Shown: positions 38,978 to 46,251 of the stretch, in pieces
Layout of the letters: each line of letters begins with the position of its first letter
How positions within the stretch are numbered: position 1 is the stretch's first letter
Origin: a virus
IMG/VR virus record: IMGVR_UViG_3300045912_000522
Location: 1 to 58,729 of that record
Length of the DNA stretch: 58,729 nucleotides
Reading direction: 5' to 3' (one strand)
The notes under the pieces: model-generated
Told to the model about the DNA's origin: nothing
Database searches by the model: none
Seen by the model: the letters and a program-made list of their open reading frames with translations, nothing else
Translations under genes and position numbers: made by a program

Positions 38978-39210
38978 CCGCAAAACTAACCCTGATCGAC
39001 AGGCTGCTGCGTGTCCTCATTCTCGCGAACGGCATTTGGTTCGCCTTCTGGCTGCTCTCTTACTACGCGCGCGAGGGTGCTCACCTCATCGGCGTGGCTC
39101 TGGCTATCGGTGACCCCTTCGTCTGGTGGGCCACCCTCCACATCTGGCTCGCGGTCGGATACGCGGGCTTGTGCGGTCTGCGCCGCTGGCGCACGAGCAG
39201 CGATCTCTGA
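38974..39210 (+). CDS. Small membrane protein (78 aa), two TM segments
   Basis: ATG at 38974 overlaps the previous stop. Two hydrophobic segments (VLILANGIWFAFWLLSYYA and IGDPFVWWATLHIWLAVGY) predict an inner-membrane hairpin with a basic C-terminus. Function unknown; candidates include superinfection exclusion or an early membrane factor. Confidence 0.55.
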   Translation: MTAKLTLIDRLLRVLILANGIWFAFWLLSYYAREGAHLIGVALAIGDPFVWWATLHIWLAVGYAGLCGLRRWRTSSDL

Positions 39211-39233
39211 AATGGCGGCGGCTGCCCCGCCGC

Positions 39234-39407
39234 CTACCCCTTCTCCCTCTGGCGCTCCTTCGCCACCTCCGCGCGCATACGCCTCACCGCGTAGTCCACT
39301 GCCTCCGCGTTCGTGACCATCAACTCCGCCGCCAGCAGCCGTATCTCCTGGTGCGTGCTGGGCCTCACCTTGATGGTCACGGTGGCGATTTCCTTCTCCT
39401 CGGGCAT
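39234..39407 (-). CDS. Ribbon-helix-helix (Arc/CopG-like) regulator, 57 aa
   Basis: Read leftward from ATG at 39407 with AGGAGGG upstream. The sequence ATVTIKVRPSTHQEIRLLAA, then a NAEAVDYAVRRMRAEV helix, matches the strand-helix-helix layout of Arc-type repressors. These bind paired operators as dimers. It is the only minus-strand gene between 20.1 and 39.9 kb apart from tnpB copy 3. It is therefore a good candidate for a control protein, possibly the reader of the spaced GTTGAAC sites; that link is inference. Confidence 0.72.
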   Translation of the reverse strand: MPEEKEIATVTIKVRPSTHQEIRLLAAELMVTNAEAVDYAVRRMRAEVAKERQREKG

Positions 39408-39534
39408 ACATCCCTCCTGCGTCAGTTGAGGCAGATTCGTCAGCCGAGATGCAGTTTCCTTGCCAGAGAGCCTGGCTAACCTACCTCTGCTGGTGCGTCT
39501 GGCGCATGGGAAGAAAGCGAGGAGGAATCATCAG

Positions 39535-39633
39535 ATGAATTTGATGAGTAAGGAGAGGCGGCTTTCGACCTGCCGACCGGGGAGGCACGTCAGGCGGCAG
39601 TCCTGGGGCTGCCAGGGCGATCCGGGCGCCTGA
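39535..39633 (+). CDS. Possible 32-aa peptide overlapping a large inverted repeat
   Basis: ATG at 39535 follows a strong GAGGAGGA nine bases upstream. The frame gives MNLMSKERRLSTCRPGRHVR and ends DPGA. Half of it lies in the 22-bp inverted repeat, so a structural or leader-peptide role is as likely as a functional peptide. Confidence 0.3.
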   Translation: MNLMSKERRLSTCRPGRHVRRQSWGCQGDPGA

Positions 39634-39648
39634 CGTGCCTCCCCGGTC
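39575..39648. repeat. Perfect 22-bp inverted repeat
   Basis: Bases 39575-39596 and 39627-39648 are exact reverse complements (arm starts GACCGGGGAGGCACG). The 30-base loop contains a further GGCAG...CTGCC hairpin. It could be an attenuator, a protein-binding cruciform or a replication origin element. Confidence 0.8.
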
Positions 39649-39683
39649 CCTATCTCCCGAGGGGGAGTAGCAAGGAGTGAGAC

Positions 39684-39875
39684 ATGCCGATGCCCAGAGA
39701 CAAATCCACCGTGGACCCCGACGGACCCCTGGCCGGAGCAATCCACACCCTGGAGCACCTCGGCTGCCGAGAAGAGGCAGCCGAGGTGAAGCGGCTACTC
39801 GTCGAGTGGCTGCAAATGCGCGAGCAGCTCGCGAGCGTGCAGGAAGCGCTCGCGAAGCGGCAGACGTCAGGCTGA
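39684..39875 (+). CDS. Hypothetical protein (63 aa)
   Basis: ATG after AAGGAGTGAGAC. A short helical protein (LAGAIHTLEHLGCREEAAEV). It is the last rightward gene, followed by a terminator, and faces the leftward tail operon. No recognised family. Confidence 0.6.
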   Translation: MPMPRDKSTVDPDGPLAGAIHTLEHLGCREEAAEVKRLLVEWLQMREQLASVQEALAKRQTSG

Positions 39876-39903
39876 ACGTCTCCTCTCCTGCTGCAGTCGT
39901 GTC

Positions 39904-39930
39904 GGCCCCCGTCAGGTGGCGGGGGCCTTT
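39904..39930 (+). terminator. Terminator between convergent operons
   Basis: GGCCCCC and GGGGGCC pair around a 10-base loop and are followed by TTT. It lies at the meeting point of the rightward middle region and the leftward tail operon. Confidence 0.7.
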
Positions 39931-39933
39931 CCG

Positions 39934-40773
39934 CTACTGGAGCTGCAACTCAACGGCCCCAACGACGGGGTCCGCCGCGCCGTCGCCGCCTATGGTCACC
40001 AGACGCAAGAAGACATCCGCCTTCGCGTTGGCGTGGAGGTTCACGTACCCATCGGTCTCGACGCCCGTGTTGTCCAGACCGGCCGACGGCCCTGCCGCAT
40101 GGTCGAGGTAGTCCCACGCCATCTCATCCGTCGAGTATTGGATCCGAACGTCGCTGCCGGCTGCGCCTGCCGTCTCGACCTGGGCCACGACCCGCGCACG
40201 AGTGACACGGGTCATATCGTGCCGGCGCCGCCGGTGCGTCTGGCCGTTGAACTCGGTGAGCGCGGCCGGCAGATCCGTGAGCGTCACGGGCTCCAGATTG
40301 AACAGAATGGGCGTGAACGGCGCCGGGTGGATATGGTCCTCGCGGGCGAGTTGCTGGCTCGTGCCGATGGCGGCTGCCGTGCCCAGCGGCTGCGGCGCGG
40401 TGTCCGCGTGGAGGGTGAGCGCTTGCGTGGACGAGAGCAGGACGACGACGCCCTCCGCCGGCACGGGGAAGAAGGTGCCGCTCCCGATCCGCACCCGGAT
40501 GACCTGCCCCGAGGTCGTCAGATTGCGAAAGAACGTCCGCTTGTTGACGCTCGCGTGGAGGCTGATGTCGGAGGCCCCGGCCGGCGTGCCCGTCAGGTCA
40601 ATCCAGTCGTTCTGGCTCTCATCGAGCGACAGAGTGACCGTGCCCGTGATGGCCTTCGAGAGGTAGCCGGCCGCCGCCTGCGCGAGGTCGGCCATCGCGC
40701 TGTTCGCCTGCGCGGCATGGTTGGCGACCGCCTGCTCTATCTGGGTGAAAGCGACGATTGGATCGAGAGCCAT
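39934..40773 (-). CDS. Tail fibre/receptor-binding-like protein
   Basis: 279 residues at the end of the leftward tail operon, where receptor-binding proteins often sit. The middle has LGTAAAIGTSQQLAREDHIHP, the widespread 'G-T-A ... A-R-x-D-H-x-H-P' fibre motif. The N-terminal helix (FTQIEQAVANHAAQANSAMA) may trimerise. GAGGAG and an operator heptamer directly precede the ATG. Confidence 0.75.
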   Translation of the reverse strand: MALDPIVAFTQIEQAVANHAAQANSAMADLAQAAAGYLSKAITGTVTLSLDESQNDWIDLTGTPAGASDISLHASVNKRTFFRNLTTSGQVIRVRIGSGTFFPVPAEGVVVLLSSTQALTLHADTAPQPLGTAAAIGTSQQLAREDHIHPAPFTPILFNLEPVTLTDLPAALTEFNGQTHRRRRHDMTRVTRARVVAQVETAGAAGSDVRIQYSTDEMAWDYLDHAAGPSAGLDNTGVETDGYVNLHANAKADVFLRLVTIGGDGAADPVVGAVELQLQ

Positions 40774-40774
40774 T

Positions 40775-40781
40775 GTTCAAC
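40775..40781 (-). promoter_or_regulatory. Operator-like heptamer before the last tail gene
   Basis: GTTGAAC on the minus strand between the Shine-Dalgarno and the ATG of the 279-residue gene. No promoter hexamers fit, so it may block translation or transcription locally, or be chance. Confidence 0.35.
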
Positions 40782-40876
40782 TCCTCTTGATACTCCGACT
40801 GCAAAGTTGTAGAACAGGGTATGAACCGCGTGTATGCCTTGATTGACCCGCGCACCGAGAGAATCCGCGGCGACGA

Positions 40877-43126
40877 TCACAGAACAGCTTCCAGCTTAAA
40901 TCCGCGCCCCATTGCGCCCAACTGATAGACGCGGATCCCGATGGCCGCCTGCGGGGAACCGAAGTCCGTCGTCTGGTCAGCGGCGGTATACGTGAATGCC
41001 TCGTCGGTCAGCCCGGTGAAGGTGCGCTTCAGCGTCGTGAACCCCACGTCCCACGCTTCGGCCTCATAGGCTTCCGTGGCTTCGCCGAGGTCGCTCTCCT
41101 TGAAGTCGGCCCATTCGCCGCCGTAGCGCGTCCGCCTCATCCACGTCACGTCAAGGTTGTTGGACCCGTCGCGCTCACCGCGCAGGTCCGCACCGGAATA
41201 GGGCCGCAGCTCGTCGCCCGTGATTTCGAGGTCCACGGCGGGCGCGGAGGCCAAGTCGTTCCCGAAGGTCACTGCCTTGAGCTTCACGGTCGCGTTGATG
41301 AGGCCTTCCCCCACCTCGACGCGGATCGCCGCACCTCCGAGCTCCACGAGCACGAACCGCTCGCCGTTCGCGTGCGTGTCCCAGTAGATGTCGGTGCCGC
41401 GCTGGCCGCGCAGCAGGCGCGACAGACGGTAGGTGTCGCCTCCCAGTGGGGTCACGTTTACAAAGCCGATCAGCTCGTCGCCCACCATCGCCCGGTTCGC
41501 GCCGTTCAAGACCTCGATATCTGTGGCGGCCACTGGCGCGCCGTTGGTCATGGTGACATCTACCGTCGAGACGGTGTCCCATATTGCCGTGCCAACCGTG
41601 TCAGGTGGCGCAGGCAGCGTCGTCGCGGTGATGCCGAAGTCGGAAGGGTCTTCAATCGTGTCCAGGATCTCATACGTCGCGCCTCCGTCCCTCGACCAGT
41701 AAAGCTGGCACCCCGGCCAGACGCCCTCACCGTCCGGGCCGGCGGCCGCGTAGAACCCGACCGTGTTTGCCTTCGCATCCTGGTCGCGCAGCGCCGGACT
41801 GCTCCACGCGTGGAGCACCGTCACCTCGGCCGTCCCGATGTCCGGCGTCGAGGGGCTCGTCGCTCCTGCAGCCTCCTGCGTCAGCACGTCGGCGTCGTCG
41901 AGGGCCGCCTCGATGGAGAGGGGACCGAAGAGCGCGATGTCCATACCGACGAACCGGACGCGCGCCGTCGTGCCGAGCACAGGGATGTCCCACACATCTC
42001 CGGGCGTCGAGATGAGGTATTTCGGCCCCAGCCGGAAGACGAACTGCTCCCGCTCAACCCACTGCTTGTAGACGAGCTTCTCGATGATCCGGCGCGCCTC
42101 GGTCCCCGTGAGCACGAGCGGCGGTGAGAAGGTGACGCGCTCCTGCAGGTGCGTCTTCGTGAAGCGCTCGCTGCCCTGCTCCGCCTGCTCGTAGTCGTTG
42201 TCCAGGTCGAAGTAAGTGATGTCGCCGCCGGAGGGCAGCTCCAGGTCGTCGAGCCGCTTCACCTCCACGGAAGGCCCCACCTGCTCTCCGAAGAAGCGCG
42301 CGCCGAGCTCGCCCTCGGGGATGGTGCCCAGCGAGGCGCCGCCGTAGACGCCGGCCTTGAGCTTCCCATCCGCCTCGTAGAGGAACACGTCATAGGCCCG
42401 CAGGAGGTCGGCCACCGCCGACGCACCGGAGAGCCGCTGCGCGATGACGAAGCCGGTAATCACCTTCACCTCGGCGGCCGAGAAGTCGTAACGGTCGGGC
42501 GTCAGCCCAGACCGGCGGGCGACGTGCTCCAGGATGCAGCCGACGGTGATGGGGGCCGTCGTCAGGTCGCATGAGGGCGCGAACGCCTGCAAGGTGGCCG
42601 GGAGAACCGCCCAGACGGCGTCGATGGCCTCTCCGGGCAGAATGATGGCTTCACCCGCGAGCAGCGTTGCCGGCAGCACACTCCAGCCGGCAGAGACGGC
42701 GTTCGCCGCCACCTCTGCCTCGCCGGGGTCGAGACTGGCGGTCAGCACTGCCCAGCCGGCGGAGACGGTGCTCGCGTTCAGATCCTGCTCGGTGTTCGGT
42801 GCCAGCAGGGTCGCCGGAAGCACCGCCCAACCGGCCGCGATGGCGTCTGCCTGGACATCGGCCTCGCCCGCGTCCAGAGTGGCGGCCAGCACGGCCCAGC
42901 CCGCGGAGACGGTGCTCGCGTTCAGCGTGAGGACGAGCGTGGCGGCCAGCACGGCCCAGCCAGCGTCGATGGGGGAGGCGTCGAGTGTCGCCTCCCCTGC
43001 CTCCAGGGTGGCGGCCAGCACGGCCCAGCCCGCGGAGACGGTGCTCGCGTTCAGATTGCCGTCAGGCTCTTGCTCGAACCCGCCGAGGGCGAACCCACCG
43101 GGAGGTGCTGTGCCGAGGTTCCCCAC
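40877..43126 (-). CDS. Tail tip/baseplate protein, gene-transfer-agent gp15-like C-terminal type
   Basis: 749 residues. Residues 25-180 are seven tandem copies of a 20-25-residue unit centred on SAGWAVLxATL. Residues 190-480 resemble tail-hub domains (TVGCILEHVARRSGL, FVIAQRLSGASAVADLLRAY, VYKQWVEREQFVFRLGPKY). Later LSRLLRGQRGTDIYWDTHA matches the conserved 'L-L-R-G-x-x-G-T' stretch of GTA gp15/phage tail tip proteins. It would form the tip and contact the host surface. The upstream tip gene (44703-45440) probably gives the N-terminal half of the same machine. Confidence 0.78.
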   Translation of the reverse strand: MGNLGTAPPGGFALGGFEQEPDGNLNASTVSAGWAVLAATLEAGEATLDASPIDAGWAVLAATLVLTLNASTVSAGWAVLAATLDAGEADVQADAIAAGWAVLPATLLAPNTEQDLNASTVSAGWAVLTASLDPGEAEVAANAVSAGWSVLPATLLAGEAIILPGEAIDAVWAVLPATLQAFAPSCDLTTAPITVGCILEHVARRSGLTPDRYDFSAAEVKVITGFVIAQRLSGASAVADLLRAYDVFLYEADGKLKAGVYGGASLGTIPEGELGARFFGEQVGPSVEVKRLDDLELPSGGDITYFDLDNDYEQAEQGSERFTKTHLQERVTFSPPLVLTGTEARRIIEKLVYKQWVEREQFVFRLGPKYLISTPGDVWDIPVLGTTARVRFVGMDIALFGPLSIEAALDDADVLTQEAAGATSPSTPDIGTAEVTVLHAWSSPALRDQDAKANTVGFYAAAGPDGEGVWPGCQLYWSRDGGATYEILDTIEDPSDFGITATTLPAPPDTVGTAIWDTVSTVDVTMTNGAPVAATDIEVLNGANRAMVGDELIGFVNVTPLGGDTYRLSRLLRGQRGTDIYWDTHANGERFVLVELGGAAIRVEVGEGLINATVKLKAVTFGNDLASAPAVDLEITGDELRPYSGADLRGERDGSNNLDVTWMRRTRYGGEWADFKESDLGEATEAYEAEAWDVGFTTLKRTFTGLTDEAFTYTAADQTTDFGSPQAAIGIRVYQLGAMGRGFKLEAVL
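42595..43054 (-). repeat. Seven tandem coding repeats in the tail tip gene
   Basis: The DNA repeats GGCCAGCACGGCCCAGCC-type blocks and encodes seven units with conserved Gly-Trp at residues 33, 56, 76, 99, 124 and 147 (Val-Trp in the last). Near-identical copies at the DNA level suggest recent expansion. Confidence 0.85.
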
Positions 43127-43127
43127 A

Positions 43128-44120
43128 CTAGGTCACGCTCCAGTGATACACCGTCAGCGCGATGTCACGGTTTGGTGTGTTGGAATTCGTAGACCGCAGG
43201 GAGAAGCCAAACTGGTTTGCTGCTCCCGCCATATGGGCCGTGCGCCCCTGCGAACGTATGGTGAACCATCGCTGCCCATCGGGCGAGACCTGGAACAGAT
43301 GGTTGGTGTTGTCGTCTGTTATCCTCCACCATTTGGGCAGATCGTAAATGGAATAATTCTGGTCCCCGCTGGTGCTGGGACTTGAAGTGTTAGCGGCGAG
43401 ATTCGCTACGATGACTGGGAAACTGGTGCTGCCTGCACCGTGGAAGCCGAAAAACACGAGCTTGCCCGTTGAACTCTCCCTCAAAACCAGCCCTGCGTTC
43501 AGATTGTTCTTGAGCACCGCCAGAATATCCATGTAGACCGTGAGAGTCCAGGGTGCAGAGGGCACGCTCTTGATGAAGCTCCTCCAGTTACTGGCGGTCC
43601 CATCGCCGGACTTCTCCAGGGTCAAGGCCCAGCCGTGATTGGTGGCAACGGCGTCCCCCTGGTTGTCCCACGAGAAATCGGCGAACGGGGGCGCCGTGAA
43701 CCGTTGGAGCGGCCCCCAGTTGCTCCACGCGCTGCCGTCGTCGAGCGAAATGACACCGGCGTCGGTGGGGAGAAAGAGCCGGTTGTGGACACCTGCTGCC
43801 GGACGGCTCCCATACGAGGAAGTGCGGAGGATGTGTGAGCCAACGGCGATGAGGCCCGATTTCGTGACGACGTGGCGCACGTCGGCGCCGTTGCTGTGGG
43901 AAGCGGCTGTCGAGCCGTCGTCTCCGCGCACGACGGTCAGCGTGTTGCCGCTGCGCGCCGTGACCTTGAGATACTCGTCGTCGATACGGATACGAAACGG
44001 CCCGTCCGTCGTCGCCGGCAGCGCGCCCCCGTTGGCCACGTCGAAGGATGTCTGCGCGTTGTTGATGTTCTCGGTCAGCGTCGTGGCCGCTGGGTCGTTC
44101 TGGTAGCCTTCCAGTGGCAT
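43128..44120 (-). CDS. Tail-associated lectin-like protein (330 aa)
   Basis: The N-terminal about 100 residues (GPFRIRIDDEYLKVTARSGN, then TVVRGDDGSTAASHSNGA) match a domain common in phage tail appendages. The rest looks like a concanavalin A-type beta-sandwich (WTLTVYMDILAVLKNNLNAG, GLVLRESSTGKLVFFGFHG, SPDGQRWFTIRSQG). It probably binds surface sugars. It lies three bases from the next tail gene. Confidence 0.65.
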   Translation of the reverse strand: MPLEGYQNDPAATTLTENINNAQTSFDVANGGALPATTDGPFRIRIDDEYLKVTARSGNTLTVVRGDDGSTAASHSNGADVRHVVTKSGLIAVGSHILRTSSYGSRPAAGVHNRLFLPTDAGVISLDDGSAWSNWGPLQRFTAPPFADFSWDNQGDAVATNHGWALTLEKSGDGTASNWRSFIKSVPSAPWTLTVYMDILAVLKNNLNAGLVLRESSTGKLVFFGFHGAGSTSFPVIVANLAANTSSPSTSGDQNYSIYDLPKWWRITDDNTNHLFQVSPDGQRWFTIRSQGRTAHMAGAANQFGFSLRSTNSNTPNRDIALTVYHWSVT

Positions 44121-44123
44121 GGG

Positions 44124-44693
44124 TCATACTCCATTCGTGTGGATGTCCAGGATACGCGCCGCGTCGAGCACCTCGTTAGCGAACCAGACCTCATCGACAT
44201 CAAAGCCGGTGCTGGGCAGGTTGGTGCCCGAGATACGGAATACGTCGCCCGGTGCGGCGGGCGTCGAAAGGTCCACGCTCGGAGACGGCAGCATCTCGAC
44301 GGCCACGCCGTCGAAGTAGACAATCGAGCTGCCATCGCCGTCGAACGTCCAGGCGATACTGTGCTCGACGCCGTCCTCGGGTATGCCGTTCAGCTCGCCG
44401 AAGACCGAATGGACGGTGACGGAGCCGGACGTCGGGTGCAGAATACCCCAGATGTCGAACCAGGGGCTTCCCGTAAAGCGGTCCACGAAGAACTCATGAC
44501 GGGGCGTGTTGATGGTGGCCCGCCGAGGGAACCCCTGCGCCACAATGCGGAACCGGAACCCCATCGAGAAGTCCGGCCCTCGGAACCGCATATCGGTGCC
44601 GATCGTCGTCACGGCATTCGACCAGCAGTCAGGCAGGATTGCGCTGCAACGAAGCCCATCGCCAAAGGTCATCGCTACCGGCTCAAGTGGCAT
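44124..44693 (-). CDS. LamG/ConA-like tail appendage protein (189 aa)
   Basis: The sequence HSIAWTFDGDGSSIVYFDGV followed by FDVDEVWFANEVLDAARI is the LamG-type concanavalin A fold signature. Proteins of this type in tail operons bind glycans. It precedes the 330-residue lectin-like gene and follows the tip gene. Confidence 0.7.
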   Translation of the reverse strand: MPLEPVAMTFGDGLRCSAILPDCWSNAVTTIGTDMRFRGPDFSMGFRFRIVAQGFPRRATINTPRHEFFVDRFTGSPWFDIWGILHPTSGSVTVHSVFGELNGIPEDGVEHSIAWTFDGDGSSIVYFDGVAVEMLPSPSVDLSTPAAPGDVFRISGTNLPSTGFDVDEVWFANEVLDAARILDIHTNGV

Positions 44694-44702
44694 CGGCTCC
44701 CT

Positions 44703-45440
44703 CTACATTTCGCACTGGATCTCCTCTTCGAGGTCGAAGCCCTCGGCCGTGCCCGCGTTCTGCAGGAAGGCACCCTGCTCGAACTTGTAGGCCAGGAGCA
44801 TATCGCCTCCCGCCGGCTCTACCGGGCAGACCTCGAACTCCAGACTAGGGAGCCGATTGCCATAGGGCGCGAGCGGCATATCCTCAAAGGTGACGTAGCA
44901 CCAGCCGCGGTAGGCCGGCACGTTGCCCACCCCCTTGAAGCTCTCGATGAGGGGGGAGGGGTTCTGCGTCTCCGTGCCGGTGTAAATCTCAATCCAGTCC
45001 GGTTGCGGGATAGGAGTCCCCGAGAGCCCCTCCGGGTCCATCAGGAGCCGGTCCTCCGCCCAGATGCGCCGCACCTTGCCCACCGGCCCCTCGCACACCA
45101 GCACGGCCAGGTTGGCGAAGTAAGTGTAGTTCTTCTGGGTCTGCTTGGGACCGCCCTTGCCGCCGACTTTCTTCTTCGTGATGCGCTCTTCGAGGTCGGT
45201 CGCCCAGATGACGACACCCCCGACGCGAGCGCACCCAAAGACGATGGGAATGATGGCCCCGTAGGCGGAGGAGGTGAGCCGCAGGTCGTCGAGCTTGCCG
45301 CGCTCCTGGGGCTTCAGCTTCGGCGGGAAGAGCACGCCCGCGAGCGTTGCGCCGACGGAGAAGCCGAACTTCGCGCCGCTCCCGCCACCGACGACGGAAC
45401 CGGCGGCCGCGCCCAGTCCTCCCAGAACCAGGGTAGCTAT
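44703..45440 (-). CDS. Tail tip protein, N-terminal megatron-like part, with unusual start
   Basis: About 245 residues. It starts with a hydrophobic Gly/Ala-rich stretch (LVLGGLGAAAGSVVGG). KLDDLRLTSSAYGAIIPIVFG, then RVGGVVIWATDL and YFANLAVLVCEGPVGKVRRIWAE, are hallmark segments of GTA/phage tail tip proteins. No ATG, GTG or TTG exists near the start. ATA at 45440 overlaps the NlpC stop and has GGGAGG close upstream, so a non-canonical start is proposed. Alternatively the gene is fused by readthrough. Confidence 0.75.
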   Translation of the reverse strand: MATLVLGGLGAAAGSVVGGGSGAKFGFSVGATLAGVLFPPKLKPQERGKLDDLRLTSSAYGAIIPIVFGCARVGGVVIWATDLEERITKKKVGGKGGPKQTQKNYTYFANLAVLVCEGPVGKVRRIWAEDRLLMDPEGLSGTPIPQPDWIEIYTGTETQNPSPLIESFKGVGNVPAYRGWCYVTFEDMPLAPYGNRLPSLEFEVCPVEPAGGDMLLAYKFEQGAFLQNAGTAEGFDLEEEIQCEM

Positions 45441-45880
45441 GATGCACCTCCCAGCCCGCGCCAGCGATAGACGCCCCGAATGCGCCGACGCCACCTGGCG
45501 TCGAGCGAGTGCTCGACGACGCGTCCCGGCGTCTGGTATGCATGAAGTAGGCGGCCAGGTTTTTGCCCAACAGGCACTTCTGTGACGATCGCCAAGTGCT
45601 GCGTTCGGCCCCGTATCTCCATCAAGAGCACGTCCCCCGCCTGCACGCAATCGCCGCAGCAGACCGGCCGGCAGAACTGTTCCAGGCACGCCCGCAGGTG
45701 GGCTTCGTCCGGCTGCCGGGAATAGTGGGTGTCGTCCCAGTCCGTCAGCCCCAACTCGTGAGCCACACAGAGCACGAGGCCCGCGCAGTCCACCCCGTGT
45801 CGCGAGCGGCCCAGGTGGACGTAGGGAACTCCAAGGTAACTCCGCGCTTGGCGGGCGATGTCGGCGCCGGATACGCTCAC
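45437..45880 (-). CDS. NlpC/P60 tail peptidase
   Basis: 147 residues from GTG at 45880. YLGVPYVHLGRSRHGVDCAGLV has the catalytic Cys; GDVLLMEIRGRTQHLAIVTE has the His. These enzymes cut peptidoglycan stem peptides during DNA injection. It corresponds to GTA gp14 in the standard order gp12-gp13-gp14-gp15. The start overlaps the RusA gene's stop. Confidence 0.87.
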   Translation of the reverse strand: MSVSGADIARQARSYLGVPYVHLGRSRHGVDCAGLVLCVAHELGLTDWDDTHYSRQPDEAHLRACLEQFCRPVCCGDCVQAGDVLLMEIRGRTQHLAIVTEVPVGQKPGRLLHAYQTPGRVVEHSLDARWRRRIRGVYRWRGLGGAS

Positions 45881-46251
45881 GGCTCGGCCCTCGGCGTCAC
45901 GCGGACGACGACCTCCGGCCGGAGCGCCCACTCCCTCCCCGTCTCCTGGGTCCAGCTCACATAGCGAACCCACCTCTCGGTATCCACCGGCGTGATGGCG
46001 CCGTTGAAGAGGCCGTCTATCGCGCTCTTGCACGAGGCGAGAAGGTTGTCAGGGTCGAGCCGCCGCCCGCGCCGCACGAGAATGGACACGTCTACCGGCC
46101 CCGTCATCGTCGGGCACCCCGCCAGCCGCCAAGCGAGCGTTGCCGCCATGCGAGCTACCTTCGTCTCCCGCGCCTTCGCGGCCCAATGAAGCCGGCGGTA
46201 TCGGTTGGGCGAGCAGCGGCCCACGTCGAAGGGCACGACTATCTCAATCAC
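45877..46251 (-). CDS. rusA: RusA-like Holliday junction resolvase
   Basis: 124 residues. RusA features are PNRYRRLHWAAKARETKVAR, then GPVDVSILVRRGRRLDPDNL and LASCKSAIDGLFNGAIT. The acidic pair D-x-D and the downstream Lys/Asp are the metal-binding residues of the family. RusA proteins cut Holliday junctions in recombination and packaging. The unusual point is its location, overlapping tail genes on both sides rather than lying with replication genes. Confidence 0.83.
   Translation of the reverse strand: MIEIVVPFDVGRCSPNRYRRLHWAAKARETKVARMAATLAWRLAGCPTMTGPVDVSILVRRGRRLDPDNLLASCKSAIDGLFNGAITPVDTERWVRYVSWTQETGREWALRPEVVVRVTPRAEP

Noticed and set aside
42595-43054. CRISPR array
   Set aside because: The repeats lie in frame inside a tail gene, spacers are not unique, and no cas genes are present.
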